Origin: JAEUMG01 sp046349315
Lineage (GTDB): Bacteria; Pseudomonadota; Alphaproteobacteria; Rhizobiales; Aestuariivirgaceae
Direction: 5' to 3'
Assembly (NCBI GenBank): GCA_046349315.1
Contig: JAXMCQ010000017.1
Location: forward strand, 62,001-126,000
Length of the DNA stretch: 64,000 nt
Shown here: positions 51,585 to 57,833 of the stretch, piece by piece
Numbering within the stretch: position 1 is the first letter of the stretch
Layout of the letters: each line of letters starts with the position of its first letter
Program-made: the position numbers and the translations under genes
The notes under the pieces: model-generated
Databases searched by the model: none
Seen by the model: only the letters and a program-made list of their open reading frames with translations
What the model was told of the DNA's origin: nothing

Positions 51585-52351
51585 CCGTTCACTTCATCGG
51601 CGCCGGCCCTGGTGCACCGGACCTCATAACCTTGCGCGGGCTGAGACTCATCGAGCGCTGCCCGGTTTGCCTCTATGCCGGCTCGCTCGTCCCTGAGGAG
51701 ATCGTCAAATCCGCACCACAGGGCGCACGCGTCATCGACACCGCACCGATGACGCTTGATGAGATCATCGCCGAAATCGAAAAGGCGCATGCCGAAGGCA
51801 AGGACGTGGCGCGCGTTCATTCCGGCGATCCCTCGATCTATGGCGCCATCGCCGAACAGATGCGCCGCCTCGACGATCTCAAGATCGACTATGACGTGAC
51901 GCCGGGCGTCCCCGCCTTCGCCGCTGCCGCGGCCGCACTCAAGACCGAATTCACGCTGCCCGAGATCGCCCAGACGGTGATCCTCACGCGCACCACGATG
52001 CAGGCCTCTCCGATGCCTCAGGGCGAGGCGCTGGAAGAACTCGGCCGCTCGCGCGCCACGCTTGCCATTCATCTTTCGATCCGTAATCTCGGCTATATCC
52101 AGCGTGCCCTGACGCCGCATTACGGCGAGGATTGCCCGGTCGTCGTCGTCTATCGCGTGAGTTGGCCGGATGAGAAGATCATCCACGGCACGCTCTCGAC
52201 CATCGCCAAAAAGGTGCGCGCCGCCAAGCTCACCCGCACCGCGCTCATCCTTGTCGGCCCGGTGCTCGACGCGCATGGCTTTCGCGATTCGGCACTCTAT
52301 GACCCTAAGCATGAGCACGTGCTGCGCAACCGCAAGACCCGGGTAAGCTGA
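51581..52351 (+). CDS. cobM: Precorrin-4 C11-methyltransferase
   Basis: SAM-dependent methyltransferase of the aerobic cobalamin pathway, 256 residues. The tetrapyrrole-methylase start VHFIGAGPGAPDLITLRG is followed by YAGSLVPEEI, RVHSGDPSIYGAIAEQ, the YDVTPGVPAFAAAAAAL loop and TLAIHLSIRN. It overlaps ruvX by four bases. No other cob gene is in the window, so it is separated from the main cobalamin cluster and tied instead to a DNA/RNA-processing gene. No cobalamin riboswitch is visible upstream. Confidence 0.93.
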   Translation: MTVHFIGAGPGAPDLITLRGLRLIERCPVCLYAGSLVPEEIVKSAPQGARVIDTAPMTLDEIIAEIEKAHAEGKDVARVHSGDPSIYGAIAEQMRRLDDLKIDYDVTPGVPAFAAAAAALKTEFTLPEIAQTVILTRTTMQASPMPQGEALEELGRSRATLAIHLSIRNLGYIQRALTPHYGEDCPVVVVYRVSWPDEKIIHGTLSTIAKKVRAAKLTRTALILVGPVLDAHGFRDSALYDPKHEHVLRNRKTRVS

Positions 52352-52372
52352 GTCAATCGGAAGTGGAGTACC

Positions 52373-53701
52373 TCACTCGGTAACACTGAAGAGCGGCCAA
52401 TCACCTTCGAGGCCTTTAAGTTGATGCGAGCCCTTATCGGTGAATTTGAACTTCGATCCGGCAACAAGATCCCGCACTGTACGGGACGTCCATACTTCGC
52501 GCGGCTCGCATTTGCCAAGTACACGCGCGGCAGTGTGCACGGCGATTCCGCCAACATCTTCCCCTATCACCTCGACTTCGCCTGTGTGCAGGCCGGAGCG
52601 AATATCGATGCCGAACCTTTCGATTGCGCGGCGGGCCGATAATGCGCAGTTGATTGCCCGCGCTGGTCCGTCGAACACCGCAAGAAATCCATCGCCGAGG
52701 TTCTTAACGGTTCGACCTCTGAAACGGTTGATCTCGGATCGCATTACTGCATTGTGGCTGCTGAGAAGCTGCTTCCATTGGCGATCGCCAAGTTCGACCG
52801 CGCGCTCGGTAGAATTCACGATGTCGGTGAAGAGCACCGTTACCAGCACCCGGTCGGGCTCGGTCAAGTGTCGCCCGCCAGTGACGAATTCTTCGACTTC
52901 GCTGGTGATCGCTTCCCAGTCGCCCACCCACCATAGGTGATCCTGCCCTGGGAGTTCGACGAGCTTCGCACCCGGAATATGCCGCGCCAGCAATCGGCCC
53001 TCCTCGATATTCACCGCCATGTCGCCAATTCGATGGAGGACGAGGGTCGGCACGCGCACCGCCGGCAGGATGGGCCTGACATCGATTGAGGCATTCATTC
53101 GCCACAGGCTCACGACCGCATTGGGGCTGGCCCCGAGCCGCAGATATTTCGCCCACCACTCCTTGAAAGCTTCATCCCCAGCCATCGTTGGCGCCCAAAA
53201 GTCGATGCCGAAAGGTCCGCCCCAATCCTTGTGCCAGCGCGTCAGCCAATCCTCCCAGGCAGCATCCTGCTTGCTACCCCACGGATAGTCGTCTGCCCAC
53301 GCGCCTCGCGCTATGCTGCCATAGAGCACCAGCGCGGAGACGCGCTCAGGATAGGTCGCCGCAAAGAGAACGCTCATTGGGCCGCCTTCGGAAATGCCCA
53401 TCAGCGCGGCGCGTTTGGAGCCGGCTGCATCCAGGACCGCGCGGACATCGTCCATTCGCTGCTCAAGCGTGGGGATGTCGCCGACGCGGTCCGATAAGCC
53501 GGTGCCCCGCTTGTCGAACCTGATCAGCCGCGCAAACGAACCTATACGGTCGAGGAATGCGGCGTAGGATGGGTTCTCCCAGCCCTGCTCAAGATGAGAA
53601 ACGAAACCGGGCACGATAAGGACGTCGATCGGCCCGCTCCCAGTTACCTGGTAGGCAATGCTGACGTTATCGCTGCGGGTATACTTGGTCTCGGCTGACA
53701 T
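52373..53701 (-). CDS. Alpha/beta-hydrolase - class III nucleotide cyclase fusion
   Basis: A 442-residue two-domain protein. The N-terminal alpha/beta hydrolase (about 1-275) has its nucleophile at S104 (GISEGG), a probable acid near D227 and H255 (GQDHLWW). The C-terminal class III adenylate/guanylate cyclase domain (about 283-442) has metal aspartates D293 (FTDIVNST) and D337 (NLGDGF), K333 and the RSGLHTGE block. The transition-state Asn is replaced by H389 (AVHTAAR), while R393 is kept. Such fusions occur in Rhizobiales and mycobacteria. ATG 53701 is chosen over an extension to 53722. It converges with cobM. Confidence 0.9.
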   Translation of the reverse strand: MSAETKYTRSDNVSIAYQVTGSGPIDVLIVPGFVSHLEQGWENPSYAAFLDRIGSFARLIRFDKRGTGLSDRVGDIPTLEQRMDDVRAVLDAAGSKRAALMGISEGGPMSVLFAATYPERVSALVLYGSIARGAWADDYPWGSKQDAAWEDWLTRWHKDWGGPFGIDFWAPTMAGDEAFKEWWAKYLRLGASPNAVVSLWRMNASIDVRPILPAVRVPTLVLHRIGDMAVNIEEGRLLARHIPGAKLVELPGQDHLWWVGDWEAITSEVEEFVTGGRHLTEPDRVLVTVLFTDIVNSTERAVELGDRQWKQLLSSHNAVMRSEINRFRGRTVKNLGDGFLAVFDGPARAINCALSARRAIERFGIDIRSGLHTGEVEVIGEDVGGIAVHTAARVLGKCEPREVWTSRTVRDLVAGSKFKFTDKGSHQLKGLEGDWPLFSVTE

Positions 53702-53796
53702 GATTCCAGCCCACTGTCTCACGTCATGCTGGCAGCTTATTGCATTGGCCTCCTCTGCGCCATACGACAGAGTTGACGGCCTTCTCGGACGAGCGG

Positions 53797-53861
53797 AACA
53801 GGAAGGCCGACTTGTCGCCTAGACCTGGCCACAGTCTCGGCAATCCATTGGCCTTCCTGTT
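53797..53861. repeat. 12-bp inverted repeat with 41-base spacer
   Basis: Perfect arms AACAGGAAGGCC and GGCCTTCCTGTT. The transcript could form a long stem-loop, and the loop itself contains CTGGCCAC. No T-tract follows on either strand, so it is not a simple terminator. Confidence 0.6.
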
Positions 53862-53881
53862 GCAGAGATCGTCCGACCCGC

Positions 53882-53902
53882 TACCCGTTGGCCGAACGGG
53901 TA
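53882..53902. repeat. 8-bp hairpin TACCCGTT/AACGGGTA
   Basis: Perfect 8-base arms around GGCCG, 20 bases after the longer inverted repeat in the same gene-free region. It could be an operator or part of a structured RNA with its neighbour. Confidence 0.5.
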
Positions 53903-54087
53903 ACGCGGTCGATGCAGCTCCCTGCCCGTCCGGTCGTGGATCGGATTTCGGGCCCCGATCCTGGCCACTTCTTCACGATGTCAATCAGCGGTAGGCACGG
54001 CACTTTCTGCTGGCCATATAGTACATAACAGGAACAATTGCAAGTATTTTTGTGGCGAGATAGGTTTTGTTTCTATAAGTCTTTGAT

Positions 54088-54867
54088 ATGGAAGCCATAA
54101 GCTCGACCAGGAACGACACGGTCAAACTCCTCCGCTCGCTCGCGCTGAAGAAGCACCGCACAGAGACAGGCCTCTTCGTCGCGGAGGGTCACGCAATGCT
54201 GGCGCGCGCTAGGGAAACTGGGTGGAAACCCCAGACGTTGCTGCTGCGCGATGGCAGCGACACGCAGGAGCTTCTCGACTGGGGCCGCAACACACGGAGT
54301 CGCTGTCTTCTGGCGACCGAGGCCGTGATGAAAGCCGTCAGCGGCCAGGACAACCCAGCCGATTGCATCGCGCTCTTTCAACAACGCTGGCTCGAAACCA
54401 TGCCGACGGTGGCAGCGGATGCGGTCTGGCTCGCGCTGGAAAATATCCGCGACCCCGGCAATCTCGGCACCATCATCCGCACCGCCGATGCCGTGTCGGC
54501 CGCCGGTATCATCCTGGTCGGCCAGAGCTGCGATCCTTATGGGCCCGACTGTGTCCGCGCCACGACAGGCTCGATCTTCGCGCTTCCCCTGCTCAAGCAG
54601 AGCGAGGCCCAATTCGCCGACCTCCTAAAATCCTGGCCGGGCGAAACGATCGGCACTGCCGCCCATGCACCGGCAAGCTTCCGCCGCAGCTACCGAACAC
54701 CGACGCTGCTCGTCGTCGGCAGCGAGGGCGAAGGCCTTTCGCCGTCGCTCGCGAGACTTTGCAAAATGCTGCTACGCATTCCGATGTCGGGCGGCACGGA
54801 GTCGCTCAATGTCGCGGTGGCGACAGCGCTCATGCTCTACGAAATCCGCCGCACTGCCCTGCCTTAA
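54088..54867 (+). CDS. TrmH/SpoU-family RNA 2'-O-methyltransferase
   Basis: A 259-residue SPOUT-knot methyltransferase. An N-terminal substrate-binding domain (about 1-95, KHRTETGLFVAEGHAMLARA) precedes the knot. The three SpoU motifs are ENIRDPGNLGTIIRTADA, VGSEGEGLSPSLA and IPMSGGTESLNVAVATALM, all intact. Members modify 23S rRNA (RlmB-like) or tRNA; the exact nucleotide cannot be assigned. It starts after a 386-bp spacer, so it is probably read from its own promoter. Confidence 0.92.
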   Translation: MEAISSTRNDTVKLLRSLALKKHRTETGLFVAEGHAMLARARETGWKPQTLLLRDGSDTQELLDWGRNTRSRCLLATEAVMKAVSGQDNPADCIALFQQRWLETMPTVAADAVWLALENIRDPGNLGTIIRTADAVSAAGIILVGQSCDPYGPDCVRATTGSIFALPLLKQSEAQFADLLKSWPGETIGTAAHAPASFRRSYRTPTLLVVGSEGEGLSPSLARLCKMLLRIPMSGGTESLNVAVATALMLYEIRRTALP

Positions 54868-54905
54868 GACTCCGTTAAAGCCGTGGCGTCACCCTGCGCG
54901 GCAGA

Positions 54906-55271
54906 ATGACCAATCTCGCCTATATCAGCTTCATCCTGGCGATGAGCGTCCTCGGCGCACTGCTTGGCATCTTCGCCCATTTCTGGCGCGCCCACGCGAC
55001 GCGCTTTCCCGAAGATCTGGGCCTCGGCGAGCCGCTCAACATGCTGACCCGCGACAATTATGCGGTCGAGAAATACGTGGTTGAGACCGAGTGGGATGAT
55101 GCCGGCTTTTGGGACGGCGAGAGTGTGCGCAATGTGATCTACTACATTGTCGGCGGCGCTATAGCCCCGCTGATCTTTGGATTTGCGATGTGGGACGATC
55201 GCTTCCAGCTCGTCACTGCCGCCTGCCAGAGTTTGACGTCGCTGGGCTTGCAACCGCCGCTATGCCCTTGA
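54906..55271 (+). CDS. Small two-helix membrane protein, function unknown
   Basis: A 121-residue protein with a hydrophobic helix near residues 4-26 (ISFILAMSVLGALLGIFAHF) and another near 80-98 (IYYIVGGAIAPLIFGFAM). An acidic central part lies between them. I do not recognise the family. It follows the TrmH gene by 38 bp on the same strand and may be cotranscribed. The stop abuts the T-tract side of the strong terminator belonging to the opposing gene. Confidence 0.6.
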   Translation: MTNLAYISFILAMSVLGALLGIFAHFWRAHATRFPEDLGLGEPLNMLTRDNYAVEKYVVETEWDDAGFWDGESVRNVIYYIVGGAIAPLIFGFAMWDDRFQLVTAACQSLTSLGLQPPLCP

Positions 55272-55309
55272 AAACAAAAACCCGGCGCTGGCTTTCGCCA
55301 GACGCCGGG
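55271..55309 (-). terminator. Strong intrinsic terminator of the Tyr/Trp-rich protein gene
   Basis: CCCGGCG-CTGGC (55281-55292) pairs with GCCAG-A-CGCCGGG (55297-55309) around a TTTC loop, with a one-base bulge. On the minus strand it is followed by TTTTTGTTTT (55271-55280). This is a near-ideal terminator, 27 bp past the stop codon at 55337. Confidence 0.9.
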
Positions 55310-55336
55310 CCGTGAACTCAACCGAATGAAATCGGC

Positions 55337-55717
55337 TTAGTACTTCCACCACGGCTTCTTGTAGTAGTAGCCCTTGTAGTAATAGGGATAGCCGTACTTC
55401 TTGACCTTGTAGCGAGGACCGTAGCGGCCCGGATCATACACCCAGACCGTGGGGCCGCCGTATTTCCACCACGGCTTCGCATACCAGTAGCCACCATAGA
55501 AATAGCCATAGCCCGGCCGCTTATACAAATAACGGTTGCCGTGCTTGCCCTTCACATAGACCCAAGCGACCGTCTGGACATTTGAATCGCCCGTGACCAA
55601 TTGCGAATTCAGTGGGGCATACGGCATGGCAGCCGAAGCCGGCGCGGACGCATATTCGACACCGGCAATGCCGGCAACAGCCGCTACAACGACAGCGGTG
55701 ACAGTTTTCCTCAGCAT
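55337..55717 (-). CDS. Secreted Tyr/Lys/Trp-rich repeat protein, function unknown
   Basis: A 126-residue protein. The signal peptide (about 1-30, MLRKTVTAVVVAAVAGIAGV...ASA-AM) is followed by a mature part extremely rich in Tyr, Gly, Lys and Trp. Two copies of a YxxKPWWKY unit (GYWYAKPWWKYGG and GYYYKKPWWKY) enclose WVYDPGRYGPRYKVKKYG. Similar small Tyr-rich exported proteins occur in Bradyrhizobium-type genomes without known role. ATG 55717 is chosen from AAAGGAG eight bases upstream. It is monocistronic with its own strong terminator, which suggests high expression. Confidence 0.75.
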   Translation of the reverse strand: MLRKTVTAVVVAAVAGIAGVEYASAPASAAMPYAPLNSQLVTGDSNVQTVAWVYVKGKHGNRYLYKRPGYGYFYGGYWYAKPWWKYGGPTVWVYDPGRYGPRYKVKKYGYPYYYKGYYYKKPWWKY

Positions 55718-55840
55718 GGAGAACTCCTTTATGCCTGAGAACGCCCTAACGCCGATACCAGAGTCGGGGTTCCAGTACACCTTAACTTCCGGCGCTGAGT
55801 TAAGACGAAACTAAGGTCAACGATCCGTCGCCAGGCAAAT

Positions 55841-56950
55841 TTAATAAATAACCACGCTTCTGATCGACTCGCCCGCATGCATGAGGTCGAAAGCCTCGTT
55901 GATGCGCTCCAATGGTAACGTATGCGTGATCATTGGGTCGATCTCGATCCGCTTGTTCATGTACCAGTCGACGATCTTGGGAACATCGGTCCGTCCGCGG
56001 GCACCGCCGAACGCCGTTCCCCTCCAGACGCGCCCGGTCACCAGTTGGAACGGCCGCGTGCTGATCTCTTGCCCGGCGCCGGCAACGCCGATGATGATCG
56101 ATTGTCCCCAGCCCTTATGGCAAGCCTCAAGCGCAATGCGCATGACTTTGACATTGCCGATGCATTCGAAGGTGTAGTCGGCGCCACCGCCCGTCAATTC
56201 CACGAGATGCGCGACGAGATCCCCCTTGACGTCATTGGGATTGACGAAATGAGTCATGCCGAAGCGTTCGCCCCAGGCTTTGCGATCGTTATTGAGATCC
56301 ACGCCGACGATCATGTTGGCGCCAATCAATCGCAGACCCTGAATGACGTTGAGGCCAATGCCTCCGAGCCCGAAGACGATGCAATTGGATCCGGTCTCGA
56401 CCTTGGCGGTGTTGATCACAGCACCGATCCCGGTGGTGACGCCGCAGCCGATGTAGCAGATCTTGTCGAACGGCGCGTCGTTGCGGACTTTCGCAAGCGC
56501 AATCTCCGGTAGCACCGTGTAGTTTGAGAAGGTCGAACAGCCCATATAGTGGTGGACCATCTGGCCTTTGTAGGAAAAGCGCGAGGTGCCGTCGGGCATC
56601 AGTCCCTTGCCCTGGGTGATGCGGATCTTCTGGCAAAGATTGGTCTTGGGGTTGAGGCAGTATTCGCATTCGCGGCATTCCGGCGTGTAGAGCGGAATGA
56701 CGTGATCACCGGGTTTCAGCGAAGTGACACCCGGCCCGACCTCAACGACGACGCCCGCGCCTTCATGGCCCATGATCGCCGGGAAGAGTCCTTCCGGATC
56801 GGCGCCTGAAATCGTGAACTCGTCGGTATGGCAGATGCCGGTCGCCTTGATCTCGACCAGCACCTCGCCCTGCTTCGGCCCTTCGAGATCGACCTCGACG
56901 ATTTCGAGGGGCTTGGCCTTTTCGACAGCAACGGCGGCGCGGGTTTTCAT
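55841..56950 (-). CDS. frmA: S-(hydroxymethyl)glutathione dehydrogenase (class III alcohol dehydrogenase)
   Basis: Oxidises S-(hydroxymethyl)glutathione, the adduct of formaldehyde and glutathione, to S-formylglutathione with NAD+. It has 369 residues. The catalytic zinc region GICHTDEFTISGADPEG and the structural-zinc cysteines in CRECEYCLNPKTNLC are present. The class III ADH stretch MGCSTFSNYTVLPEIALAKV and the NAD-binding VFGLGGIGLNVIQG also match. Its neighbours gfa and a methyl-group oxidase at 57834 support a formaldehyde role. S-formylglutathione hydrolase (fghA) is not in the window. Confidence 0.96.
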   Translation of the reverse strand: MKTRAAVAVEKAKPLEIVEVDLEGPKQGEVLVEIKATGICHTDEFTISGADPEGLFPAIMGHEGAGVVVEVGPGVTSLKPGDHVIPLYTPECRECEYCLNPKTNLCQKIRITQGKGLMPDGTSRFSYKGQMVHHYMGCSTFSNYTVLPEIALAKVRNDAPFDKICYIGCGVTTGIGAVINTAKVETGSNCIVFGLGGIGLNVIQGLRLIGANMIVGVDLNNDRKAWGERFGMTHFVNPNDVKGDLVAHLVELTGGGADYTFECIGNVKVMRIALEACHKGWGQSIIIGVAGAGQEISTRPFQLVTGRVWRGTAFGGARGRTDVPKIVDWYMNKRIEIDPMITHTLPLERINEAFDLMHAGESIRSVVIY

Positions 56951-56962
56951 TCTACTGTCTCC

Positions 56963-57004
56963 ATCGAATCTGAAGATCGCGTCATCGAATCTGAAGATCG
57001 CGTC
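56963..57004. repeat. 21-bp perfect tandem duplication
   Basis: ATCGAATCTGAAGATCGCGTC occurs twice back to back (56963-56983 and 56984-57004), in the frmA upstream region. The second copy runs directly into composite element B, copy 2. It may reflect insertion or excision of that element, or slippage. Confidence 0.9.
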
Positions 57005-57085
57005 ATGCCAGCGAAAGCTGGCATCCCCTGAATCGCCTCAACAACGGAAACGATTCAGGGGACCCCAGCTTACGCTGGGGTGACG
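57001..57085. repeat. Composite palindromic element B, copy 2 (inverted)
   Basis: An 85-bp element with CGTCA/TGACG ends, hairpin ATGCCAGC/GCTGGCAT, interior arms CCCCTGAATCG/CGATTCAGGGG and hairpin ACCCCAGC/GCTGGGGT. The order of hairpins is the reverse of copy 1 at 49463-49548. It lies between gfa and frmA, 20 bases past the gfa stop codon. Confidence 0.88.
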
Positions 57086-57105
57086 GTTATGGTCTGCGTT
57101 CGTAA

Positions 57106-57678
57106 CTAAGCCTTCAGAACGCCGGTCGCCTGGGCAACCTTCGTCGCGATGAAATCCATCAATGGCGGCGACAGGCAATCATAGGGCGGAAGGCCGATAT
57201 CCTTGAGCCTGCCCCGCACCAGATCCATCTTCTTCGGGTCGGCGCCGGACTCGATGATGGAGGACACGAAAGCGGCGAATGTCGGCGGCGACCAGCCCTC
57301 ATCCTTCGAAAGCTCGGTATGGATGAAGTCGAAGCCATAGAGCGGGTGCTTGGTGTTCTCGATGCGCCCATACATGTGGACGCCGCATTCCTTGCAGGCA
57401 TGGCGCTGGATCGCCGCTTTCTCATCGACGATGCGCAGCTTGTCGCCATTCGCGGTAACCTTCAACGTGTCGCGCGGAACAACCGCGACGACCGAGAACA
57501 GCGCACCGTCAGGCTTCCAGCACTTGGTGCAGCCACAGGCGTGATTATGCGCGCTCTGACTCGTGGTGGTTACCGTGACCGGCTTGGTCGGACACTTGCA
57601 GGTGAGCGTGCCACCCTTGAAGCCCTCTTTGGCGGGCTTGATTCCATAGTCGACAGACGGATGTATCGATAGACCCAT
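57106..57678 (-). CDS. gfa: S-(hydroxymethyl)glutathione synthase (formaldehyde-activating enzyme)
   Basis: Catalyses condensation of formaldehyde with glutathione, the substrate step for FrmA. It has 190 residues. All seven zinc-binding cysteines of the family are present: C27, C29 (TCKC), C48, C50, C53 (CGCTKC), C95 and C98 (CKEC). Their spacing equals that of the Paracoccus Gfa. The gene lies upstream of frmA on the same strand, separated by composite repeat B. It is divergent from the flavoprotein gene that probably releases formaldehyde. No formaldehyde sensor gene is seen. Confidence 0.95.
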   Translation of the reverse strand: MGLSIHPSVDYGIKPAKEGFKGGTLTCKCPTKPVTVTTTSQSAHNHACGCTKCWKPDGALFSVVAVVPRDTLKVTANGDKLRIVDEKAAIQRHACKECGVHMYGRIENTKHPLYGFDFIHTELSKDEGWSPPTFAAFVSSIIESGADPKKMDLVRGRLKDIGLPPYDCLSPPLMDFIATKVAQATGVLKA

Positions 57679-57833
57679 GGCCGCGTCCTCCCTGACGTTG
57701 GTTGAGCCGGGCGCAATCTACACAGCTTGGGTGAAGTTTCCAACTCGCCCGGCAATTGGGCTCACCCCTTGAGATTTGTCCGTCCGGACGGCTATGTGCA
57801 TGGCGAGCGATATCCAGAAATACAGGTCGGTCC

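Larger units (their letters stand above)
53702..54087. other. 386-bp gene-free region with two hairpins
   Basis: No convincing coding frame. A 12-bp perfect inverted repeat, AACAGGAAGGCC (53797-53808) and GGCCTTCCTGTT (53850-53861), is separated by 41 bases. A second hairpin TACCCGTT-GGCCG-AACGGGTA lies at 53882-53902. The last 80 bp before 54088 are AT-rich and should carry the promoter of the TrmH gene. The minus-strand part may also hold the cyclase-fusion promoter. A small RNA or a decayed mobile-element end are possibilities; neither can be shown. Confidence 0.5.
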
